Shown here piece by piece: positions 1 through 5,683 of a DNA stretch of 14,598 nt. The position numbers and the translations under genes were made by a program. Location: assembly GCA_030446525.1 (NCBI GenBank), contig JAUJNC010000134.1, positions 1 to 14,598 of the forward strand. The letters are read 5' to 3'. The notes under the pieces were generated by a model. The model saw nothing but the letters and a program-made list of their open reading frames with translations, made no database searches and was not told where the DNA came from. Position 1 is the first letter of the stretch. Each line of letters begins with the position of its first letter. The DNA is from Armatimonadaceae bacterium. Its GTDB lineage: Bacteria > Armatimonadota > Armatimonadia > Armatimonadales > Armatimonadaceae.

Positions 1-204
1 CCCGAGCAGCCGGTGTCCTGGACGGAAAAAGAGGGCGCGGTGACGCTCCAGATAGGCGCCACGCGAGCCGCGAACGGCTCGGGTGGCGCGCAGCCCGCCG
101 CGGGCACGTCGATCACCGGCACCCTGTCCGAAGACGGTAAGACGATGACGGTCCCCTTCGGCGCCGTCACTCTGGCGCTCGAAAAGCAGGCGGAGGCGAA
201 ATAG
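1..204 (+). CDS. 3' end of an unrecognised protein (partial)
   Basis: This is the C-terminal part of a gene that enters from the left edge. The frame is open from base 1 (Pro-Glu-Gln-Pro-Val...) to a TAG at 202-204, giving 67 residues. The GTG at 13 is probably just an internal Val codon. The visible part is rich in Gly, Ala, Thr and Ser with alternating hydrophobic residues (SITGTLSEDGKTMTVPFGAV), which suggests beta strands of a small secreted or lipoprotein-type domain. No family is recognisable and no signal peptide can be judged because the start is missing. It converges on the minus-strand operon, with only about 70 bases between the two stop codons. Confidence 0.6.
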   Translation, partial: PEQPVSWTEKEGAVTLQIGATRAANGSGGAQPAAGTSITGTLSEDGKTMTVPFGAVTLALEKQAEAK

Positions 205-212
205 CGAAAGCC

Positions 213-272
213 GTCCCTGATCGGTAGGACCTACGGCGCGAGCGAAGCGACGCAAGGGGGAGACTCAGGGAC
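213..272. repeat. 60-bp spacer bounded by 8-bp inverted repeats
   Basis: GTCCCTGA (213-220) and TCAGGGAC (265-272) are perfect inverted repeats. They enclose a smaller perfect dyad GTAGG-A-CCTAC (225-235) and a GC-rich stretch containing CGAAGCG (243-249). The element fills almost the whole space between two converging stop codons. It could be a bidirectional terminator-like stem, although there is no T tract, or one copy of a small dispersed repeat (REP/MITE-like). A single copy cannot tell these apart. Confidence 0.45.
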
Positions 273-275
273 CGC

Positions 276-1193
276 TTACTCGGCCACGAGCGGGCGGTCG
301 CGCAGGCGGGCGGTGACGAGCCTGCCCAGGGCCTGGCCGTCGATGGCCACGACCGCGTAGAGGTTCGGCGCGTCGGTGCGGGTGGCCAAGGAGGAAACGG
401 CGCCGCTCGGGGTGACCTCGACGCGCGCCGTTACGGCGCGGAACAGGCGCAACCAGGCGAGCGGGTCCGGCCGGCGGGCCAGCAGGAACGCGGGCGGCGC
501 GGACAGGAGGACGGGGCGATCGGCCGCCCCGTAGCGGTCCACGCCCGGGCCGCCCACCCGCAGGTGCCAGAAGAACAGCTCGCGCAGCAGGAACTCGGCC
601 ACCGGACCGCCGTCGGTGAGTGCGCCCGGCGCGGCGTAGCGCCACAGGCTGATGTCGCGCGGCAGCCAGATCACGCCCTCACCGGACGTGAGCAGCCTGC
701 CGAACGCGGCGGCATCCCCCGCCGTGCGGGGCTCGGCCGTCCCGACAAACCGCTCCGGCTGAAGCTCGCGTAAGCGCGGATTGATCGGCAGGCGGGCACC
801 GGCCCCGGCGTAGTCGTTCACGTGGCCGCCGACCAGAAACAGGCGCGCCACCCTGGCGCGAAACAGATCGCGATCGTGCGCCAGCAGGTCGGCGACCGCC
901 TGGTAGCCCCCGACCGCGATCAGGCTGAGCGGTTCGGGCGCCGCGGCCAGCGCCTCCGCCAGCCCCCCCGCGCCGTGGAAGTAAGGCACGTCCCTGCCGG
1001 CGCGGACCGTGAGCGCGTCGAGGACGCGGTCCCCTTCGCCCTCGGCAGTCAGGCAGACACCCCGCAGCTCGTGCTCGGGCGAGCGCAGCAGATACGCCAG
1101 ATCGAACAGGTCGGCGGGGTCGGCAAGCTCGAAGGTCAGGTCGGTGACGTAAAGGATCGGCGCGGGCCGCTCCGCCGCGGCGTCATCGGACAT
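276..1193 (-). CDS. nucleoside hydrolase superfamily protein (inosine/uridine-preferring type, divergent)
   Basis: This 305-residue protein has the length and layout of ribonucleoside hydrolases, which cleave the N-glycosidic bond of nucleosides to ribose and a free base in the cytosol. The N-terminus has a strand (ILYVTDL, D18) followed by DPADLFDLAYL (D25, D28, D31). That corresponds to the Asp cluster that binds Ca2+ and ribose, although the textbook DTDxGxDD spelling is not kept. A second glycine-rich strand LFLVGGHVNDY lies near residue 120, followed by a NPRLREL helix start. It is the last gene of the operon: its ATG overlaps the end of maf by 11 bases, with AGGA about 9 bases upstream inside maf. 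The C-terminal third is hard to match, so substrate and activity are uncertain. A non-enzymatic or altered-specificity homologue is possible. Confidence 0.65.
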   Translation of the reverse strand: MSDDAAAERPAPILYVTDLTFELADPADLFDLAYLLRSPEHELRGVCLTAEGEGDRVLDALTVRAGRDVPYFHGAGGLAEALAAAPEPLSLIAVGGYQAVADLLAHDRDLFRARVARLFLVGGHVNDYAGAGARLPINPRLRELQPERFVGTAEPRTAGDAAAFGRLLTSGEGVIWLPRDISLWRYAAPGALTDGGPVAEFLLRELFFWHLRVGGPGVDRYGAADRPVLLSAPPAFLLARRPDPLAWLRLFRAVTARVEVTPSGAVSSLATRTDAPNLYAVVAIDGQALGRLVTARLRDRPLVAE

Positions 1194-1854
1194 CGCCCGG
1201 TTCCTGCGCGGCGCCCGTGTCGGCCGCCCGTTCCCACAGCGGGACGCCGAAGTCCGCCAGCATCTCCGTCACGGTCCAGAGCGGCAGGCCGATCACGTTG
1301 GACAGGTCGCCGTCGATGCGCGTCACGAACGGGAGGGCGCCGCCCTGGATCGCGTACGCCCCCGCCTTGTCGCGCGGCTCGCCGGTCGCGACGTAGGCCT
1401 GGATCGCGGCGTCGCTCAGATCGCCGAAGGTGATCTCGGTCCCGACCACGCGCGCGTCGCGCCGCGTGACCTGGGCCCCGTCGGATTCGAGCAGGGCGAC
1501 GCCGGTGTAGACCTGGTGCGTTTTGCCCGACAGCAGGCGCAGCATGCGCGCCGCATCGTCATCGTCCCTGGGTTTGCCCAGGATCGTGCCGTCGGGGGCC
1601 ACCACGTCGGTATCGGCGCCGAGGATGATGCCCGCGCGCCGCCGGGCGACCTCGGCGGCCTTCTCGGCGGCGGCCCGGCGTACGTACTCCGCCGGATCGG
1701 TCCCGGACGCGGTGTCGATCAGGTGCGCCAGCGTCGCCTCATCGAACCGGCTGGTCACGACGGTGAAGCGGACCCCGAGCAGCTGCAGAAGCCGGCGCCG
1801 GCGCGGGGAGGCCGACGCGAGCAGCAGGCGGCGGCTCGGCACCGGCGCGCTCAC
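1183..1854 (-). CDS. maf: Maf-family nucleoside triphosphate pyrophosphatase
   Basis: Maf/YhdE-type house-cleaning enzyme, 223 residues (usual length about 190-220). It hydrolyses non-canonical or excess NTPs to NMP and pyrophosphate in the cytosol. Family motifs are in order: LLASASPRRRRLL (residues 11-23, substrate loop), GADTDVV with the catalytic-region Asp, ILGKPRDDDDAARMLRLLSG, HQVYTGVAL, and ATGEPRDKAGAYAIQG near residue 160. The DKAGAYxIQG form is the one seen in dTTP/UTP-type Maf (YhdE) rather than the m7GTP-type YceF, so I infer dTTP/UTP specificity. GADTDVV has Asp where most relatives have Val. The start is a GTG whose G is shared with the stop of the upstream phasin-like gene (GTGA overlap), with a purine-rich GGAAGG stretch just before it. 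That points to translational coupling. Confidence 0.93.
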   Translation of the reverse strand: MSAPVPSRRLLLASASPRRRRLLQLLGVRFTVVTSRFDEATLAHLIDTASGTDPAEYVRRAAAEKAAEVARRRAGIILGADTDVVAPDGTILGKPRDDDDAARMLRLLSGKTHQVYTGVALLESDGAQVTRRDARVVGTEITFGDLSDAAIQAYVATGEPRDKAGAYAIQGGALPFVTRIDGDLSNVIGLPLWTVTEMLADFGVPLWERAADTGAAQEPGDVR

Positions 1855-2336
1855 GCGGGGCCTTCCCCCCGCTCCGGTTCCGGCGCGATGTCGGTCGCGG
1901 TATCCTCACCGGTGGTCGTGGCGTCACTCCGCTCGGTCGGCTCGTCACTCGCCGGCGCCGGCTCGTCGTTTGTCGGCCCTGCCGGCTCTTCCCGTCCCGC
2001 CGGTACTTCCGCCGGAAGCGGCGCCGCTGTCGCAAACTCGCCGTGTGCCACCTGTCGCTCCAGAACGGCGACGCGCTCCTCCAGCGCCCGGATCTCCAGC
2101 GACGCGGGGACCTCCAGCCCGCGGATCGGCTCCCACACCTCTTCGCGCAGCGTGCGCACGAGCGCTTCGCGCGCGGGACGCCCCTTTTCCAGGATCGCGT
2201 CGATAACCGCGGGCGCGTTCTCCTGGGCCACCTTCCCGCGCTCCACCAGCGCGGCGACCGCCTGCTCCAGCGCCTCGGCCGTCAGCACGGCCACGCCGAA
2301 CGTGAAGTCCAAACCTTTTTCCCACGGTGATGCCAT
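1851..2336 (-). CDS. phasin-like protein with acidic tail
   Basis: 161 residues. The first ~65 are amphipathic helices (ALVERGKVAQENAPAVIDAI, then ARE-LVRTLREEV), the pattern of the phasin / PHA-granule regulator family that pfam groups around poly(3-hydroxyalkanoate) synthesis. A short heptad stretch (LEIRALEERVAVLERQV, about residues 74-92) should form a coiled coil. It is followed by a ~60-residue tail rich in Pro, Glu, Thr and Ala that is probably disordered. I start it at the ATG at 2336 rather than the in-frame ATG at 2366 because GAGGAG lies 10 bases before it. No PHA synthase is visible nearby, so the role may be a more general granule- or membrane-associated coiled-coil function. It is first in an overlapping operon with maf and the nucleoside hydrolase. 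No clear promoter is visible in the 73 bases upstream. Confidence 0.7.
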   Translation of the reverse strand: MASPWEKGLDFTFGVAVLTAEALEQAVAALVERGKVAQENAPAVIDAILEKGRPAREALVRTLREEVWEPIRGLEVPASLEIRALEERVAVLERQVAHGEFATAAPLPAEVPAGREEPAGPTNDEPAPASDEPTERSDATTTGEDTATDIAPEPERGEGPA

Positions 2337-2346
2337 GGTGTATCTT

Positions 2347-2352
2347 CTCCTC
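2347..2352 (-). promoter_or_regulatory. Shine-Dalgarno site of the phasin-like gene
   Basis: GAGGAG on the minus strand ends 10 bases before the ATG at 2336. It lies inside the alternative longer reading frame and decides in favour of the shorter start. Confidence 0.65.
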
Positions 2353-2409
2353 ACGGCTTCAGACACGCACGGCGGGCACGGGGTTGCTGTCCCTTCCCCG
2401 CAGAACCGG

Positions 2410-2928
2410 CTACAGCTCTTTGTCCTCTTCGGGCGCCGGCATCGGTGTGGGCGGCAAAAGCGCGACGATCTGGGCGGGCGTGACGACGTTCAGGCCGAAC
2501 TTACCGAAGTCCTTTACGTTGATCGTCAACAGGTTGGGGACGCCGCTCACCCTCATGAGCGCGGCCAAACGCGCGTCATGGACGCCTCTGCCGCGGATGC
2601 CATGCGTCAGGATCAGTTGTCGCCACTCGGGATAGATGTCGGCGCGGTCCGGCAGAAAATCGAACAGGGCTTCAGCTTTTTCCAATTCCAGGAGCACCTC
2701 TGCCGAGGACATCCCGAGTCCGTTTTCCCCGGGGTTCGTCCCCGGCGGCCGCGTGGCGATGCTCCAGAACTCGATGAGGACCTGCGACGTTACGTAGAGG
2801 GTGCCGCCCTGGGCGAGCAGCGCCGCTGTCGCCTGCGTGACAACCCCGTGCTCAGGAGCATCCGGCTGAGCTGTGCGCCCGAGGATATTGGTGTCTACCA
2901 GGTACTCTTGGGGCAGTGGGAGGCTCAC
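2410..2928 (-). CDS. PIN-domain ribonuclease, VapC-like toxin
   Basis: 172-residue PIN-domain protein, expected to be a Mg2+-dependent endoribonuclease that cuts RNA when not held by its antitoxin. The four acidic positions of the PIN active site are visible: D12 in LVDTN, E53 in VLIEFW, D118 in VHDARLAA, and D140 in INVKDFGKF. The length is longer than a minimal VapC (about 130), because of an insert around residues 60-75 and a Pro/Glu-rich tail. Its ATG overlaps the stop of the upstream 97-residue gene by 4 bases (ATGA), the usual antitoxin-then-toxin order. The upstream protein does not look like a known VapB, Phd, RHH or AbrB antitoxin. The toxin assignment rests on the domain and the arrangement. 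Confidence 0.88.
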   Translation of the reverse strand: MSLPLPQEYLVDTNILGRTAQPDAPEHGVVTQATAALLAQGGTLYVTSQVLIEFWSIATRPPGTNPGENGLGMSSAEVLLELEKAEALFDFLPDRADIYPEWRQLILTHGIRGRGVHDARLAALMRVSGVPNLLTINVKDFGKFGLNVVTPAQIVALLPPTPMPAPEEDKEL

Positions 2929-3218
2929 TCGGCGTCCCCATACAGGTTTTCCCGATCAAAGGCGGAGAGCGGAAGGACTGGTGCCAGGGACCGGTGACTG
3001 GCTGCCCACTGCAGATACGCCTCAGCTTTCTGCTGGGGCGACAAACGGCCAGGCAAACCCACTTTGGCCGCCACGATCTGCGGGACAGCTTTGAGCGCCT
3101 CCGCCTTCGAGGGATAAACCCGGACGTTGCCGCCAGCGTCGACCACCGTATACGCCTTCCTCCGCGCCTCGCCGGGGCGAGGGCCCTGTCGCGCCGGCCT
3201 GGAATGTTTCCTGGGCAT
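2925..3218 (-). CDS. small basic protein, candidate antitoxin for the PIN protein
   Basis: 97 residues, not recognised. The N-terminal ~22 residues are strongly basic (many Arg, Lys, Pro) and probably disordered. A short predicted strand-turn-strand-helix follows (AYTVVDAGGNVRVYPSKAEA, about 22-42), and then helices to the acidic end GDAE. A GGAG site lies about 10 bases before the ATG. It overlaps the PIN gene by 4 bases and follows the 87-residue gene after 9 bases. Position and size fit an antitoxin, with the basic segment as possible DNA- or RNA-binding part. No ribbon-helix-helix, AbrB or Phd pattern is visible. The function is inferred only from context. Confidence 0.6.
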   Translation of the reverse strand: MPRKHSRPARQGPRPGEARRKAYTVVDAGGNVRVYPSKAEALKAVPQIVAAKVGLPGRLSPQQKAEAYLQWAASHRSLAPVLPLSAFDRENLYGDAE

Positions 3219-3227
3219 CCTCGTCTC

Positions 3228-3491
3228 CTACTCGGCGATCTCGCCCTTCCAGTGCTCCACCGACACCGCTGATCCGTCCATCAAGGACGCGGCGTATAAC
3301 GCCAGCCACTCCCCTGCCGCGATGAGAAGGGTGACCTGCTCTTTGTCTCCTTTGTGGCTAATGAGCGCCAGAGAACCGTCTGGGTTTGTCACCACCGCAT
3401 CGGCATAGGCGTAGATCTCGCCGTTCTCGGATAGCTGATCGGTCACCTTGATACACCAGTAGTACCGGCCGGAATTTTCAGCGTTCGCCAT
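3228..3491 (-). CDS. small protein of unknown function, first gene of the PIN cassette
   Basis: 87 residues, not recognised. The sequence reads as a compact mixed domain: an aromatic start (GRYYWCIKVTD), then a strand pair with a turn (IYAYADAVVTNPDGSLALIS), then a helix (LLIAAGEWLALYAASLMDG), ending acidic (GEIAE). There is no signal peptide or membrane segment. A GGAG lies about 12 bases before the ATG and AAGGG is closer. It has the same strand and tight spacing as the next two genes, so all three are probably co-transcribed. It could be a second antitoxin component, a regulator, or an unrelated passenger. Base composition is lower in G+C than in the flanking operons, which fits acquisition with the cassette. 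Confidence 0.6.
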   Translation of the reverse strand: MANAENSGRYYWCIKVTDQLSENGEIYAYADAVVTNPDGSLALISHKGDKEQVTLLIAAGEWLALYAASLMDGSAVSVEHWKGEIAE

Positions 3492-3513
3492 ATACCCTTA
3501 GTCTCCACAATGT

Positions 3514-3537
3514 CTATTGCTCTTGGGCGTGAGGCAT
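3514..3537 (-). other. possible 7-codon leader ORF before the PIN cassette
   Basis: On the minus strand GGAGGAGA is directly followed by ATG and six further codons (MPHAQEQ), then TAG. The gap between GGAGG and ATG is only 3 bases, shorter than ideal, and the ribosome site is inside a hairpin stem. It may be chance. Confidence 0.2.
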
Positions 3538-3549
3538 TCTCCTCCGCCC
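3525..3549 (-). promoter_or_regulatory. stable hairpin in the leader of the PIN cassette
   Basis: On the minus strand GGGCG-GAGG pairs with CCTC-A-CGCCC around a 6-base loop, giving nine base pairs with a single bulged A. It lies between the proposed -10 box (3586-3591) and the first gene (start 3491), and about 100 bases after the hpt stop. No T tract follows. It could shape the leader or act as a weak terminator of hpt transcription. Confidence 0.4.
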
Positions 3550-3585
3550 TTCCAGCCGTGGTTCGCATTGCTTGCCTGTTCCGGC

Positions 3586-3594
3586 ATTTTACCA
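3586..3594 (-). promoter_or_regulatory. extended -10 promoter candidate for the PIN cassette
   Basis: The minus strand reads TGG-TAAAAT, an extended -10 element (TGn then a -10 hexamer with one mismatch to TATAAT), in the AT-rich gap after hpt. No good -35 is seen at 17 bases. Initiation near 3579 would give a leader of almost 90 bases. The whole gap 3492-3648 holds no gene that I can support apart from this promoter, the hairpin and the mini-ORF. Confidence 0.4.
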
Positions 3595-3648
3595 CGCTAT
3601 CAACAGCAATTTTCGAACAGACAATAAATCACGCGCCTATGTGTGCGC

Positions 3649-4200
3649 CTACGGGCTATAAACGTCGCGCTTGAGGACCCCGACGTAGGGCAGGTTGCGG
3701 TAGCGCTGGTTCCAGTCCAGGCCGTAGCCGATCACGAACTCATCGGGGATGGTGAAGCCGACGTAATCGGGCTTGACCGGCGTTCCCCGACCGGCGGGCT
3801 TGTCCAGGAACGTGACGACGCGCACAGACGCCGGGGCGCGGTTGCGCAGGTTGCGCAGCACATAGGCGAGGGTCAGTCCCGTGTCGATGATGTCCTCGAC
3901 GACCAGGATGTGACGCCCCTCGATCGAGTCGTCCAGATCCTTGGTCAGGCGCACCTCGCCCGAGGACGTCGTGCCCGCGCCGTAGGAAGCGACGCCGAGT
4001 AGATCCAACGACAGGGGGGTGTCCATGGCGCGCATCAGGTCGGCCAGGAACGGGATCGAGCCTTTGACGATGGTGACCAGGTGCGGCTCGCGCCCGTCGT
4101 AATCCCGCGCTATCTCTCGCCCCAGCTCGGTCACCCGCCCCGCGATCTGCTCCGGCGTGAAGAGGACCCGCTCGATATCGTCGTGCATCGCCCCCGGCAT
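3649..4200 (-). CDS. hpt: hypoxanthine phosphoribosyltransferase
   Basis: 183 residues, normal length for bacterial Hpt. The enzyme joins hypoxanthine (and usually guanine) to PRPP to make IMP or GMP in purine salvage in the cytosol. Visible motifs are the KG loop (VKGSIPF, K46), a flexible-loop segment SYGAGTTSSGEV (72-83), the PRPP motif VVEDIIDTGLTL (100-111, with E102-D103 and the presumed catalytic base D106), the purine-stacking KPDYVGF (143-149), and the late IPDEFVIGYGLD (151-162) that carries metal and base contacts. The start at 4200 is preceded by AGGAAAG at a suitable distance. A second ATG at 4188 is possible. It stands alone between the PIN cassette and a divergent glycosidase gene. 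I see no convincing promoter box for it in the 90-base divergent gap. Confidence 0.95.
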   Translation of the reverse strand: MPGAMHDDIERVLFTPEQIAGRVTELGREIARDYDGREPHLVTIVKGSIPFLADLMRAMDTPLSLDLLGVASYGAGTTSSGEVRLTKDLDDSIEGRHILVVEDIIDTGLTLAYVLRNLRNRAPASVRVVTFLDKPAGRGTPVKPDYVGFTIPDEFVIGYGLDWNQRYRNLPYVGVLKRDVYSP

Positions 4201-4258
4201 CTCTTTCCTGCTTTCCTGCCGTGTAAGATGCCCCTACGTTCACTGCGCGCGCGCGCGA

Positions 4259-4288
4259 TTCCTGCGTCGCTGCGCGCCGAGGTATAAT
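4259..4288 (+). promoter_or_regulatory. promoter of the secreted glycosidase-like gene, apparently leaderless
   Basis: A perfect TATAAT at 4283-4288 lies 7 bases before the ATG at 4296. A weak -35 candidate TTCCTG (4259-4264) is 18 bases upstream of it. Transcription would start at or within a base of the ATG, and no Shine-Dalgarno sequence is present. The ATG at 4287 lies inside the -10 box and is therefore unlikely to be the start. Upstream at 4245-4257 is a pure alternating GC run of 13 bases. Confidence 0.6.
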
Positions 4289-4295
4289 GCTATCT

Positions 4296-5618
4296 ATGAA
4301 GACACACTTCGGCTCTTTTCCAGGGGACGGGCTTGCGCGCGTGCCCCTCCTCCTGGCCGCTTTGGGCGCCCTTTGCGCCCCAGCCTGCGCCGCTCCCATC
4401 ACCGCCAAAAGCGCCGACGCGTTCGTCGACTCCATCGGCGTCAACACACACTGGTCTTACCCCTTCTACCACGACAATTACGGCGTCCTCAAAACGAAGC
4501 TGGGAGAGCTGGGCATCCGGCACATCCGCGACGGCGCCGTGAGCCGCGTCTACACGCGGGCCACCGATCTGTTTAACACCCACGGCATCCGCACCACCCT
4601 GATCACGGGCAGGCGCCTGCCCGGCCCGTGGCCCCAGCCTCTGGACACGACCCGGATCGACGCGGAGCTTGCCGAGATCAAGAACAATGCCCTGGCCGCC
4701 ACCGCGGCCATCGAAGGGCCCAACGAGTACGACATCAGCAAACCGGGCAGCGAACCCGATTGGGTGGGCAAGATCAGGAGCTACCAGCAGCTGCTCTACA
4801 CCAAGGTCAAGGCCGACAAGTCCTTGCGAAGCCTGCCGGTGATCGGACCGTCGTTTACTTCGGAGAACGCCTACAAGAGCGCCGGCGATCTGACCCCCTA
4901 CCTCGATTACAGTTGCATCCACCATTATCAATCCAACCGGCACCCCGGCACTCCCGGATGGGGCGCCAACGGCTACGGCAGCATCACCTGGGCCATCAGT
5001 CGCCTGGCGCACGCGCAAAGCCCCGCGAAGCCGGTCCAATCCACCGAGTGCGGCTACCATAACGTGCCTGCCGCGGACGGCGTGACGGAAACCGCGGAAG
5101 GCAAGTACCTGCCACGCATGTTCGCCGAGTTCTTCCGCGGAGGCTACGCCCGCTCCTTCAAGTATGAGCTGGTGGACCAGGGGACCAGCGCGACCAACCG
5201 CGAGCAGAACTACGGCCTTTTGCGCAACGACTTGACGGAGAAGCCGTCGTACGCGGCCTTGAAGAGCCTGATCTCGCTGCTCAAGGAGCCGGGGGCTAGC
5301 TTCACGCCGGGCTCACTGGACTACACCCTATCGGGCGGCACAACGAACGTGCGCCAGGTTCTTTTGCAGAAGAAGAGCGGCGACTTTTATCTGTTGCTGT
5401 GGCAGGAGGTGCCTTCTTTCGACGTGACCAAGAAGACCGGCATCACCAACGCCGACGTTGCGGTGACGCTGACGGTCCCTTCCACGATCAAGAATGCCGT
5501 CGCGTACTCGATAGATGACAGCGGCGCACTGTCTTCCTCGGCGGCCACGATCAGCGGGGGTTCGCTCCCTTTGAGCGTGCCCGACACCGTCATGGTCGTC
5601 AAGCTGGCAACGCGGTGA
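4296..5618 (+). CDS. secreted (beta/alpha)8 glycoside-hydrolase-like protein
   Basis: About 440 residues. The N-terminus is a signal peptide: a short charged stretch, then VPLLLAALGALCAPACA, with a likely cut after ACA or ACAA near residue 30. The mature part starts with SIGVNTHWSYPFYHDNY and continues as a clan GH-A-like barrel. Two Glu-centred motifs sit at the places of the acid/base and nucleophile: AIEGPNEYD (about residue 140, Asn-Glu pair) and STECGYH (about 248). YSCIHHYQSN is a typical loop with substrate-binding His. The last ~110 residues look like a beta-sandwich domain (DFYLLLWQEV ... AVTLTVPSTI). I infer an exported retaining glycosidase acting on an outside polysaccharide, but the exact GH family and substrate are not recognisable. 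Its G+C appears slightly lower than that of the operons around it. The start at 4296 is chosen from the promoter position. Confidence 0.75.
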   Translation: MKTHFGSFPGDGLARVPLLLAALGALCAPACAAPITAKSADAFVDSIGVNTHWSYPFYHDNYGVLKTKLGELGIRHIRDGAVSRVYTRATDLFNTHGIRTTLITGRRLPGPWPQPLDTTRIDAELAEIKNNALAATAAIEGPNEYDISKPGSEPDWVGKIRSYQQLLYTKVKADKSLRSLPVIGPSFTSENAYKSAGDLTPYLDYSCIHHYQSNRHPGTPGWGANGYGSITWAISRLAHAQSPAKPVQSTECGYHNVPAADGVTETAEGKYLPRMFAEFFRGGYARSFKYELVDQGTSATNREQNYGLLRNDLTEKPSYAALKSLISLLKEPGASFTPGSLDYTLSGGTTNVRQVLLQKKSGDFYLLLWQEVPSFDVTKKTGITNADVAVTLTVPSTIKNAVAYSIDDSGALSSSAATISGGSLPLSVPDTVMVVKLATR

Positions 5619-5660
5619 GCCCGGCCATGCGGACCAGGCACTGATCCCTTAGCACGGCAC

Positions 5661-5683
5661 CTCCGGCTTTCGATCAGCCGGGG
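5661..5683. terminator. hairpin at the converging gene ends
   Basis: CTCCGGCT (5661-5668) can pair with AGCCGGGG (5676-5683) across a 7-base loop, with one G-T pair. It includes the dnaK stop codon and lies about 45 bases after the glycosidase stop. There is no T tract on either side, so termination is only a suggestion. Confidence 0.3.

Noticed and set aside
1516..2997. 493-codon plus-strand frame across maf, the phasin-like gene and the PIN gene
   Set aside because: It is antisense to three supported genes with overlaps and ribosome sites. Its protein is Arg/Ala/Ser-rich and changes character at each real gene border.
4287..4295. ATG at 4287 as start of the glycosidase gene
   Set aside because: It lies inside the TATAAT box, so the transcript would begin after it. 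The ATG at 4296 matches the expected first base of the message.
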